Shown piece after piece: positions 13,197 through 19,984 of a stretch of 20,966 nt of DNA. Position 1 is the stretch's first letter. Every line of letters starts with the position of its first letter. A model generated the notes under the pieces. It saw nothing but the letters and a program-made list of their open reading frames with translations. It had not been told where the DNA came from and did no database searches. The stretch is taken from positions 1 through 20,966 of IMG/VR virus record IMGVR_UViG_3300045950_000158; one strand, given 5' to 3'. The position numbers and the translations under genes are program-made. This DNA is from a virus.

Positions 13197-15613
13197 CACA
13201 TGCCCCTCCGTCCCAGCGAGACGGCGCGGGCGATGTCCGCGGCCACCTGTGTCCTTGATTGGCGAAAGCTCTCGGCGTCGCGGGCCATGATGGTGACGTT
13301 GACGCCACGACCCGCGCCGTAGCTTTGCGCTTCGCGCCGCGACAGCACGCGCTCCCCGCGTTGCAGGATCGCGGGCACTTCGTCGTGGCGAAGTCCAGCC
13401 ATGCCGCCGCCATGCATCCGGGGCGCAGCGGCGAAGGCCATGGCCGGGACCATCCGCGAGGGTCCGGTCGATCCGACCATCCCGCCCGCATGCAGGACAC
13501 TGGCGAAGATTCCGCCCGCACCGGAGAACACGCCTGAGAGCGCATTGGCGATCGGCCCGAGGATGAACCGCCGCGCCGCGAGCTGGGCGAGATCGGCCAG
13601 CAGCGAGGTGACGAGGTCGCGGAAGTTCAGCTTGCCGGTCTTCACGAACTGGCCCACCGCGTTCTCGGCCGACTGGAAGGCGCCGACGAGGCTCTGGCCG
13701 ATGTCGCCGCCGATCTCGCGGGCCTTGCTGGCGTAGTCCGAAAGAGCGGCGGTGACGGCCTGCCAGCCGGTGACGGCTGCCTCGGTCGCGGGCTCCGCTG
13801 CCGCAGCAGCAGCCCCTGCGGCCGCGCCCGCACCGGTCGCGGCGCGTCCGGCGTCGCCGAGCGCCGTCTCCAGCCGCTCGGCAGCACCCGTGGCCTCGGT
13901 CAGCGCATCGGCGCTCGCCTCATCGGTGCCGCGCACCGCGTCGCGGAGCGCCTGCCAACTTTCGAGGGGCGCACGTGCCCCCTCAGCCAGATCGCGCGCG
14001 GCGCCGCGATACAGGTTGGCGGACTCGAGCGCGCGGTTCGCCGCCTCGGCCAGACCAAGGTCGGGCGCGCTCAGCGGGTTGTCCTCGAAGGCCCGGTCGA
14101 AAGCCGCCTGCGCAGCTGTCGTGGCGGCACTGGCCGCACCCTCGAAGCGGTTCTCGATCTCGCCGAGGTCGAGGTCCGGCACCAGCGAGATGCGCCGCTC
14201 CGACCCGAGCGCTTCCAGCCCCTGGTTGATCCCCCCGATGAAGCCGTTGATGCGCGAGACCACGCCGTTCAGCATCGCCTCGACGCCGTCGATCAGGCTG
14301 TTGGCCGCCTGAAACGCAAGATCGCCGATGGCGGCAGGCAGCAGACCCCAGATCGCCTTGATCGCCTCATAGGCGCCTTCGAAGGTGTTCGCGGCGGTGT
14401 TGCCGAAAGCCACGACGCTCTCGATGGCGCTCTGCATTCCCGACGCGGCGTCGGCCTTCAGCTCGAAGAACATCGCCGTGGCGGCGGCACCCGCCGCTGC
14501 GGCGCCCATCCTGATGCGTTCCCAAACCTCGACCGCGAGGTCCTTCAGGAGCGACATGGCTTCTCCGAAACCGCCCGCACCGGAGACGAGACGGGTGAAC
14601 TGATAGACGAGCTCGCCCGCGCCGACGATCAGCGCGCCGATGCCCGTGCGGATGAGCGCCCCGCGCAGGACGACCAGCGCTGTGGCGAGGCCCCGGACGG
14701 AGAGCGCGGCGGCGGCCATGCCGGCGACCCAGCGTCCCGCGAGGAAGGCTGCGAAGGTGGCGGCATACGTGGTCAGCCGGCCGATATTGTCGAAGAGACC
14801 GCGGATCGCGATGCCGAGCGGCCCGGTGCGGCTAGCGATGGCGGCCATGGCGTTGGCGACGGCTTCCAGTGCCGGGGCTGCGGCGACGGCCAGCTGGTTG
14901 GAGAGCCCCCGCCAGATGAGCCCGAGGCGCGAGATTGCGTCGTTCGTGCGCTCGATCTGGTCGGCATCCTGCTCTGAGACGACGACACCGAATGCGCGCA
15001 CGTCCTCCGTCGCTTGGCGCAGCGTCTCGGTGTCGATACGGCTCATGGCGATGGAGCCTTCCTCGCCGAAAAGCTGACCTGCGACAGCGGCGCGTTCGGC
15101 CGCAGGCACGAAGTTCTCGATCGCCGCGTTGATCGCACCCACGCGCTGGTCCAGCGGCAGGGCGATCAACTCGTTGGCGGAAAGCCCCAGCCGGTCGAGC
15201 GCGTCGGCAGCCGGGCCGGTCCCGGCGGCCGCCTGGCTGAGACGGCGCGTCAGATCCTTCGTCGCCTGCTCGATGCCGGACATCGACACGCCCGCCAACT
15301 CGCCCGCGCGTTCCAGCGTCTGGATCGAGGCGACGGTGGTGCCGAGGGACTGCGCGAGCTTGGCCTGCGCATCGACGGTCTGCAGGCCGGAGCGGATCAT
15401 CGCCACACCGGCGGCGGCAGCGGCTGCCACGGCGGCGGCGGCCGCGACCCGCACCCGCCGCGAGAAGGCTGCAAGCCGGGCGTTCGCCGCTTCCATCTCG
15501 CGGCTGAGCCGTCCGAAGCCGCGCGACCCGGCCTCGCCGACACCTTCCAGCTCGGCGCGCACCTGCCGCCCGCCCACGGCCGCGAGGCGGACGCTGACCC
15601 TCTTTTCTGCCAT
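13196..15613 (-). CDS. Phage tail tape measure protein
   Basis: The protein has 805 residues. It begins AEKRVSVRLAAVGGRQVRAE, a common opening of siphophage tape measures. A helical N-terminal region follows with an Ala-rich hydrophobic stretch (about 54-72), then a domain with LAQSLGTTVASIQTLERAGE. A membrane-prone central region at about 255-345 would insert in the host membrane at ejection. The C-terminus has LNFRDLVTSLLADLAQLAAR and VNVTIMARDAESFRQSRTQV, typical of the GTA g11/lambda gpH-like group. Length sets tail length; at about 0.15 nm per residue this predicts a tail of roughly 120 nm. Its start codon lies inside one copy of a 12-bp direct repeat at the promoter of the inserted toxin-antitoxin genes. 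Confidence 0.88.
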   Translation of the reverse strand: MAEKRVSVRLAAVGGRQVRAELEGVGEAGSRGFGRLSREMEAANARLAAFSRRVRVAAAAAVAAAAAAGVAMIRSGLQTVDAQAKLAQSLGTTVASIQTLERAGELAGVSMSGIEQATKDLTRRLSQAAAGTGPAADALDRLGLSANELIALPLDQRVGAINAAIENFVPAAERAAVAGQLFGEEGSIAMSRIDTETLRQATEDVRAFGVVVSEQDADQIERTNDAISRLGLIWRGLSNQLAVAAAPALEAVANAMAAIASRTGPLGIAIRGLFDNIGRLTTYAATFAAFLAGRWVAGMAAAALSVRGLATALVVLRGALIRTGIGALIVGAGELVYQFTRLVSGAGGFGEAMSLLKDLAVEVWERIRMGAAAAGAAATAMFFELKADAASGMQSAIESVVAFGNTAANTFEGAYEAIKAIWGLLPAAIGDLAFQAANSLIDGVEAMLNGVVSRINGFIGGINQGLEALGSERRISLVPDLDLGEIENRFEGAASAATTAAQAAFDRAFEDNPLSAPDLGLAEAANRALESANLYRGAARDLAEGARAPLESWQALRDAVRGTDEASADALTEATGAAERLETALGDAGRAATGAGAAAGAAAAAAEPATEAAVTGWQAVTAALSDYASKAREIGGDIGQSLVGAFQSAENAVGQFVKTGKLNFRDLVTSLLADLAQLAARRFILGPIANALSGVFSGAGGIFASVLHAGGMVGSTGPSRMVPAMAFAAAPRMHGGGMAGLRHDEVPAILQRGERVLSRREAQSYGAGRGVNVTIMARDAESFRQSRTQVAADIARAVSLGRRGM

Positions 15614-15668
15614 CGATCAGGGACCTTGCTATCGCCCCGAGGGCGTCTTACGTTTATGCCATCGATCA
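15608..15668 (+). promoter_or_regulatory. Toxin-antitoxin promoter with flanking 12-bp direct repeats
   Basis: TGCCATCGATCA occurs at 15608-15619 and again at 15657-15668. Between them lie a possible -35 TTGCTA (15626-15631), a 17-bp spacer holding the small dyad CGCCC-CGA-GGGCG, and a possible -10 TACGTT (15649-15654). The antitoxin ATG is at 15678. Repeats on either side of the promoter would suit autorepression by the AbrB-type antitoxin. The promoter match is weak (4/6 and 3/6), so the repeats are the firmer part. Confidence 0.45.
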
Positions 15669-15677
15669 AGTGAGAGT

Positions 15678-15896
15678 ATGACCATGGCCGAGACCGCGAC
15701 CCTGTCCTCGAAGTTCCAGATTTCGATCCCCAAGGCGATCCGCGCGGCGCAGCACTGGGAAGCCGGGCTAACCTTTGCCTTCATCCCGAAAGGCACGGGC
15801 GTCCTGCTTGTGCCGGTGCCCAAGCGGGAGGCGCTGAAGGGGCTCGCGCGCGGCGCGTCCGCCACCGATTATCGCGACCGGACGGACCGGTTCTGA
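15678..15896 (+). CDS. vapB: AbrB/SpoVT-fold antitoxin (VapB-like)
   Basis: The protein has 72 residues. The N-terminal swapped-hairpin motif is clear: ATLSSKFQISIPKAIRAAQH at about 7-26, followed by WEAGLTFAFIPKGTGVLLVPV, the classic AbrB/MazE-type DNA-binding barrel. The C-terminal part (KREALKGLARGASATDYRDR) would wrap the toxin. VapB-type antitoxins neutralise the PIN toxin and repress their own promoter. The ATG at 15678 was chosen for the GTGAGAG site ahead of it; ATG 15684 is an alternative. It overlaps the toxin gene by TGATG. Both genes run against the phage late operon that surrounds them. Confidence 0.88.
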   Translation: MTMAETATLSSKFQISIPKAIRAAQHWEAGLTFAFIPKGTGVLLVPVPKREALKGLARGASATDYRDRTDRF

Positions 15897-16276
15897 TGAT
15901 CCTCGTCGACACGTCGGCGTGGATCGAGTGGCTCATCGGCTCGCCGACCGGCGAGAAGCTGTCTGAACATCTGCCCGAACAGGCCGACTGGCTCGTCCCG
16001 ACCATGGTCCAGCTCGAGCTGGCGAAATGGCTGACCCGCGAGGTCGGCGAGGACAAGGCCGATCAGGTGATCGCCTTCACGCAGGTCTGCCAGGTCGTTC
16101 CGCTCGACACCGAGATCGCGCTGGCGGCGGCGGAAGCGTGCCGGGAGCACAAGCTTGCGACTGCCGACGCGATCATCTTCGCAACCGCCCGCGCACAGGG
16201 CGCGACGCTCCTGACCTGCGACGCACATTTCGAGGGACTGCCCGTCGTCACGCTGATCGAGAAGATCAAGGCCTGA
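15896..16276 (+). CDS. vapC: PIN-domain ribonuclease toxin (VapC-like)
   Basis: The protein has 126 residues, a normal VapC length. The four acidic metal-binding positions of the PIN fold are present: D5 (ILVDTSAWIEW), E41 (VQLELAKW), D91 (ATADAIIFATA) and D109 (LTCDAHF). VapC toxins cut tRNA or rRNA when the antitoxin is lost. The gene overlaps the upstream antitoxin by TGATG. Its 3' end overlaps by 11 bp the end of the frameshift-extended tail chaperone reading frame on the other strand. It probably stabilises the prophage or gives a lysogen-expressed anti-phage effect. Confidence 0.9.
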   Translation: MILVDTSAWIEWLIGSPTGEKLSEHLPEQADWLVPTMVQLELAKWLTREVGEDKADQVIAFTQVCQVVPLDTEIALAAAEACREHKLATADAIIFATARAQGATLLTCDAHFEGLPVVTLIEKIKA

Positions 16277-16945
16277 CCCCCGGGCCACCGTTCACCGTCA
16301 ATTCCTCGTTCAGTTTCCGCACCATCGCCGCTTCGATGACGGGCAGCAGTTCGGCCATGGCGAGCGGCGGCACGCCGAGGGCGTCACCGAGCGCGAGCGC
16401 CGCCGACATGTCCCAGCCGATCACAGCGCCCGGCAGCACACGAAGTTGGCCGCCGAGACGGCCGACCAGGTCCCAGACCTGCCACGCCTCATGGGTTAGC
16501 GGCCGGTTCAGCCGCGCCGGGCAGTCTTCGCACGCTTGCGCGCAGGCTTCGCAGTATCGGTCGCCCCCGCCGAAGGACCATTCGGCGAGAGCGCGGAGGC
16601 GTTTTTTTCCTGTTCCAGCAACAGGCCCTTCGAGACGTAGGTCAGCTGGAAGGCTTCGAAGATCGGCCAGACGTCGAGCAGCGCGTCGATGGCTTCGGGG
16701 CTGGGGTCAATCGGCTTGCCGTCGGCGTCGCCGATGCCCTCCCAGACGAGTACCGCCCGGCGAGCGAGCGCCTTGGCGAAGGCGACGGCGCGCTCCTCGT
16801 CGGAGGCCTCCTCGGGCACCGCCTCGACGGCCGCATCGCTGCGCGTCGCCACCATCAGCGCCGTGGTCAGCGGGCGCAGCTGCACCCGCACGCCCGGGGC
16901 GAGGTCTTGCCAGCGCGGAGCGTTGGTCAGGTCGAGCGTCAGCAT
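16266..16945 (-). CDS. Tail assembly chaperone, -1 frameshift fusion product (gpGT-like; extension DUF7697-like)
   Basis: Reading starts at 16945 and shifts -1 on the heptamer at 16607-16601. The first 115 residues come from frame 0. The next codon then starts at 16601 and 111 more codons run to the TGA at 16268-16266, giving a 226-residue fusion. The extension reads well as protein: EWSFGGGDRYCEACAQACED, LNRPLTHEAWQVWDLVGRLG, ...MVRKLNEEL. It has no good independent start. It carries C132, C135, C139 and C142 in a CxxCxxxCxxC cluster. In lambda, the G and GT products bind the tape measure and recruit tube subunits. Position between the tube and tape-measure genes is exactly as expected. An alternative reading is a separately started small gene. 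Confidence 0.78.
16508..16945 (-). CDS. Tail assembly chaperone, unshifted product (gpG-like)
   Basis: The protein has 145 residues from ATG at 16945, starting MLTLDLTNAPRWQDLAPGVR. It is a helical, acidic protein of the GTA/siphophage chaperone type, with EERAVAFAKALARRAVLVW in the middle and IFEAFQLTYVSKGLLLEQEK before the slip site. After residue 115 the frame-0 tail is low-complexity (Ser/Ala/Pro, then Lys/Arg), ending KRAKTARRG. The gene starts 2 bp after the tail tube stop. A longer ORF to 16987 would overlap the tube gene and lacks support. This short form is expected to be the more abundant one. Confidence 0.82.
   Translation of the reverse strand: MLTLDLTNAPRWQDLAPGVRVQLRPLTTALMVATRSDAAVEAVPEEASDEERAVAFAKALARRAVLVWEGIGDADGKPIDPSPEAIDALLDVWPIFEAFQLTYVSKGLLLEQEKNASALSPNGPSAGATDTAKPARKRAKTARRG
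16563..16607 (-). promoter_or_regulatory. Programmed -1 ribosomal frameshift signal (A AAA AAC plus stem-loop)
   Basis: On the minus strand the codons GAA AAA AAC (113-115) contain the canonical X XXY YYZ heptamer A AAA AAC at 16607-16601, in the right phase. After an 8-nt spacer (16600-16593) there is a 12-bp stem, 16592-16581 paired with 16574-16563, with only two G-U pairs and a 6-nt loop (16580-16575). The seven innermost base pairs, CGCCGAA/TTCGGCG, are perfect. Confidence 0.85.
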
Positions 16946-16947
16946 CC

Positions 16948-17889
16948 TCAGTACACCTCTATGTCGTTGATCAGGGTTGCGGTGCACATCCGGCCGACGA
17001 CGCTGTCGCGGGCCGCCTGCCAGTCGAAGGTCGCCTGCACCCCCTGCGGTCCGGAAATCTCGATGCGCGGGCGCGGCAGGTAGACGGCGTGCACGGTGAA
17101 GGTGAAGCTCTCGCCCGAGGGCAGGACGTAGGCGAATTCCATCTCGCAGGCTTCGCCGTTGATCGCCTGCGTCACCAGCGTCTGGTCGGCGAAGCGCACC
17201 TCGATCCGGCCAGTGAGCGCGGCAATGGAGGGGTCCGCGCCGTCGATGCGCCCGTCCGAGCGGATGGTCTCGATCCGGTCGAGGTTGTTGGCGTAGGTGA
17301 TCTCGGCCGAGACCACATTCCCCAAGGCGGTCCCATTGCGGGTAATCGCCCCGTTGAAATGCCCGAAGCGCTTAAGCTCCAGCGCAGCGGGTGTTCCGGC
17401 GCTGGTGGTCGTGCCCACCGTCTCGCCCTGCGCCACCAGCCGCGCCGTCGCGGTCAGCAGGCCAGACCGCTGCATCTGCCAGGTGATCTGGTCGAGGACG
17501 CAGCCGGAATACATCGCATAGCGTGGCACCTCGGGCATGCCGGTCTCGATCGACATGCTGGGCAGCGTCCAGGACCCCGACTGGAACTCGTGGCTGTACG
17601 GCGCTTCCGCACCAGTGGTCGTCGGCGTGCCGAACGCCGCCTTCAGCCAGAAGCCGAAAGCCTCGGCGTCGAGCGGCACGACGACATCGCCGTCGGCCGT
17701 CACCGCATCCTTGATCGGCGCCAGCGGGTCGCGGCCGTAGCCCAGCAACTCCGAGTTCAGCAGCGGCTGCTCCGCCCCCAGCGAGGTGCTGGCGAAGGGC
17801 ATGCGGGTGAAGCCGCTCGCGGGCGGCGTTCCATAGGTCGTTTCGAACGCAAGCGCCATCAGCGCCCGCGCCCCCTGGGCTCGTGCCAT
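16948..17889 (-). CDS. Major tail tube protein
   Basis: The protein has 313 residues. It starts MARAQGARALMALAFETTYG and continues TPPASGFTRMPFASTSLG, the opening of the phage tail tube family of siphophages (Phage_tube_2-like), then a beta-rich body. The RQ..QR region (LDQITWQMQRSGLLTATARL) is the typical strand pair of the tube barrel. The C-terminus has FTVHAVYLPRPRIEISGPQG followed by VQATFDWQAARDS. The last part (after about 240) forms the second half-barrel or an Ig-like add-on. Subunits stack as hexamers around the tape measure. A GAGGAG ribosome site precedes the ATG. It lies between the tail terminator and chaperone genes, the usual order. Confidence 0.88.
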   Translation of the reverse strand: MARAQGARALMALAFETTYGTPPASGFTRMPFASTSLGAEQPLLNSELLGYGRDPLAPIKDAVTADGDVVVPLDAEAFGFWLKAAFGTPTTTGAEAPYSHEFQSGSWTLPSMSIETGMPEVPRYAMYSGCVLDQITWQMQRSGLLTATARLVAQGETVGTTTSAGTPAALELKRFGHFNGAITRNGTALGNVVSAEITYANNLDRIETIRSDGRIDGADPSIAALTGRIEVRFADQTLVTQAINGEACEMEFAYVLPSGESFTFTVHAVYLPRPRIEISGPQGVQATFDWQAARDSVVGRMCTATLINDIEVY

Positions 17890-17913
17890 GGTGTTCTCCT
17901 CGGGTTGTCGGGG

Positions 17914-18333
17914 TCAGGCCAGCTGGTCGGCCGTGGAATAGTGCAGCACCACCGGGATCACGGCGGCCTTCAGGCTGGCCGCGCCCTCGACCGGCAGATC
18001 GACCGGGCGCGGGGCTTCGGCCTCGACCCAGTCGCAGAACCCGCCCAGCGTCCGGTCGCCGGCGAGCACCGTGCCGATGCTCGCGGTCAGCGCGTCAAAG
18101 GCGGCGTCACGTGCAGCGCCCTGAACGACGGCCTCGATCTCGGCCCGGTGCTGGTAATGGTAGCGCAGGGGCGACAGCGTGACCTCAGGCTCACCCGGCT
18201 CGCCATCGCGCAAGATCAGCAGGCCGTCAGCCGGCACGCGCTCGGGCAGGACGTCGCCGCGCAGGGCGGTGGCGGGCAGCGCCGACAGGCGCGCGTGCAG
18301 CGCGGCGAGGATGGTTTCGCGCAGGGTTGGCAT
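17914..18333 (-). CDS. Tail terminator (lambda gpU-like minor tail protein)
   Basis: The protein has 139 residues. The opening helix (MPTLRETILAALHARLSALP) is followed by a beta-alpha body with LILRDGEPGEPEVTLSPLRY and a C-terminal strand ...IPVVLHYSTADQLA. This gene position (between head-tail joining genes and the tube gene), its size and its pattern fit tail terminators, which cap the tube at its final length and receive the head. Relatives in databases are sometimes labelled acyl-CoA transferase, which the sequence does not support. Its 5' side now faces a divergent accessory gene pair only 36 bp away, and no strong ribosome site is visible, which suggests that the original upstream sequence was replaced. 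Confidence 0.7.
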   Translation of the reverse strand: MPTLRETILAALHARLSALPATALRGDVLPERVPADGLLILRDGEPGEPEVTLSPLRYHYQHRAEIEAVVQGAARDAAFDALTASIGTVLAGDRTLGGFCDWVEAEAPRPVDLPVEGAASLKAAVIPVVLHYSTADQLA

Positions 18334-18369
18334 GTGGTATTCGAACCCTGTTCCAGAGTAGGTTGAGGC

Positions 18370-19272
18370 TTGAAATATTTGAAGTTTGGCGAACTCCCGA
18401 AGTTTAACCCCACCACGGTGAAGGCCGCCTCAGAAAAGATTTCTGCGGCGATCAAGTTCGCTGAGCCTCATGCCGACCGCGCTCTCGATTGGGGACGAAG
18501 GCAGCAAGAGAGGGCGAGTTCGCAGTTGCCGAACGCCAGCGAGATTGAAGCATGGGCGCGGAAAAATGCAGAGCGCTATGGCTGGCGCCCAAGGCCGTTA
18601 TCGACCTCCTTGGAACATCTCGAGGAAACGCTCACGCAGATCGTCTCGGCAATCCGCCAGACATCCGACCGACGATCGCGGCTTTTCGTCAACGCAGTCA
18701 TAGGAAAGCTGAGTGGGGCGATGGCAATCGGTGGTATCTCGGGACTCGTTGCCACGTTCGGTGCAGCATCTACAGGAACTGCAATTGCATCCCTTTCCGG
18801 CGCAGCCGCGACGACAGCGCAGCTCTACTGGATTGGTTCTATAGTTGGGCTTGGGGTTGCAGGCGGTGGCCTCATGTTGGCAGCCGGCGGTGTGGGTGTC
18901 GGGGTCGCCGCTGGCATCTGGGGGCGAAGAAAGCTCCTTGGCAAACCTCGTTCCGAAGACGAACTTCAGGAGCACGAGAAAGCCGTCCTTGTAGCGTGCA
19001 TAACGCTGATCAACGCGACGAAGCAGCAAAGAGAGCTGAGCGAGACTGCATCATCTGCAGATATGCGGCTTGTCGCCGAACAAGTGCTCATTCCGCTGGC
19101 GAACCAGATCAATCAGCACTGGGATGATGCTTCCCTCAAAGAGAACGGAAAGTCCGAATGCGAACCATTCACGCGAACACTGGCCTACCTGCAACGGCGC
19201 AAGCTCGATCAGTGCAGGGCCGAACTGGGCCGGATCGCGCTGGCAGCGATGGAGAAGGACGCGGCGGCCTGA
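18370..19272 (+). CDS. Unknown glycine-rich membrane protein of an accessory (moron) gene pair
   Basis: The protein has 300 residues. I do not recognise a family. Residues 1-110 are charged and helical (EPHADRALDWGRRQQERASS, LEHLEETLTQIVSAIR). Residues about 117-184 are strongly hydrophobic and Gly/Ala-rich, with two or three membrane segments (AMAIGGISGLVATFG; LYWIGSIVGLGVAGGGLML; GGVGVGVAAGIW). Residues 190-300 are again helical and charged. The start is TTG at 18370; an in-frame TGA lies one codon upstream, and the first ATG is at residue 118, so TTG is the only sensible start. It runs opposite to the surrounding late operon, has lower GC than its neighbours and uses more A/T-ending codons. 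All of this marks it as an acquired accessory gene. A pore-forming or membrane-sensing role is inference. Confidence 0.7.
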   Translation: MKYLKFGELPKFNPTTVKAASEKISAAIKFAEPHADRALDWGRRQQERASSQLPNASEIEAWARKNAERYGWRPRPLSTSLEHLEETLTQIVSAIRQTSDRRSRLFVNAVIGKLSGAMAIGGISGLVATFGAASTGTAIASLSGAAATTAQLYWIGSIVGLGVAGGGLMLAAGGVGVGVAAGIWGRRKLLGKPRSEDELQEHEKAVLVACITLINATKQQRELSETASSADMRLVAEQVLIPLANQINQHWDDASLKENGKSECEPFTRTLAYLQRRKLDQCRAELGRIALAAMEKDAAA

Positions 19273-19343
19273 CCCGAAGCGCTGCGGTCGTCGTTGCTGT
19301 CACCCTGCAGCGCCTGCTCGATGAACCCACTCGCTCCTGGTCG

Positions 19344-19982
19344 ATGGAAGAGGAACTTGTTCTCGATGCCCTCAGGCGGTCGGCGACGAGCCTGAACGGT
19401 GCCACGACAGAGGAACTGGCCGCTTACATCTCTGAGCTCAATCCCGAACAGCTGCGAGGTGTCGTGTCCAACGTGAAGGGCATCTACCACGAGTTGCTTT
19501 TCGTCCATGCTGAAAACATCGACGCAGATGACGTTGCCGCGCGGGTATTCGAGGCGACCAACCATCCCGGCGCAGATGTGGAGTTCATTGTTGACGGTGA
19601 TGTCATCCATGCCGTTCAGCTAAAGGCAGTCGCCTCGCCAGCCGCGATCTTCGAGCATCTTGCCCGCTATCCGGACATCGAAATTGTCGCGACGGAAGAA
19701 GTGGCGGCTGTCGTTTCCGCTGCAAGTGGTTCAGGTTTTTCGAATGCGGCGATATCTGGCGATGTTTCACGCGTGTTCACCGAACTGCCGGGAGACAGTA
19801 TGGCGGTCGAAATCGCAGAAGGTGCTGCAACCTCTGCTCTGTTGGCGGGAGCCATCTCTGCGGCTCAGGTTCTGCGATCCGGCAAGGTTTCCCGGCAGCA
19901 GTTTGCGACGGCGTTTGGCGACGTCTCCGTAGGCGCCATAACGGCGACAGCATTGGACGTTCTCCTCGACGGACTGGCCTGA
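19344..19982 (+). CDS. Unknown protein with PD-(D/E)XK-like signature, partner of the membrane protein
   Basis: From ATG 19344 the protein has 212 residues. A helical N-terminus is followed by a block that reads like a restriction-endonuclease fold: YHELLF with E50, NHPGADVEF with D78, and VQLKA with Q92 and K94, in the E...D...QxK order of PD-(D/E)XK nucleases. Then comes YPDIEIVATEEVA. The C-terminal third is Ala/Gly-rich and hydrophobic (ATSALLAGAISAAQVL; VGAITATALDVLL). The start is uncertain. The frame stays open upstream: a CTG at 19269 would overlap the first gene's stop, GTG 19212 and ATG 19158 lie inside the first gene, and no start has a good ribosome site. It ends 2 bp from the convergent DUF6441 gene. 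I infer that it works with the preceding gene. Confidence 0.65.
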   Translation: MEEELVLDALRRSATSLNGATTEELAAYISELNPEQLRGVVSNVKGIYHELLFVHAENIDADDVAARVFEATNHPGADVEFIVDGDVIHAVQLKAVASPAAIFEHLARYPDIEIVATEEVAAVVSAASGSGFSNAAISGDVSRVFTELPGDSMAVEIAEGAATSALLAGAISAAQVLRSGKVSRQQFATAFGDVSVGAITATALDVLLDGLA

Positions 19983-19984
19983 TT

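Noticed and set aside
15405-15460. GCGGCGGC-rich stretch as a repeat element
   Set aside because: It encodes the Ala-rich hydrophobic segment near the N-terminus of the tape measure.
16601-16608. The seven-T run as a sequencing error that breaks one chaperone gene
   Set aside because: The run forms an in-phase A AAA AAC slip site with a downstream stem-loop, at the gene position where tail phages shift frame. A programmed event explains it better.
17914-18333. Acyl-CoA transferase, a label sometimes given to relatives
   Set aside because: At 139 residues there is no CoA transferase motif. Gene order and size fit a tail terminator.
16027-18366. 779-codon open frame on the plus strand
   Set aside because: It starts inside the PIN gene in another frame and runs antisense to the chaperone, tube and terminator genes. 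Its product is Arg-rich and featureless.
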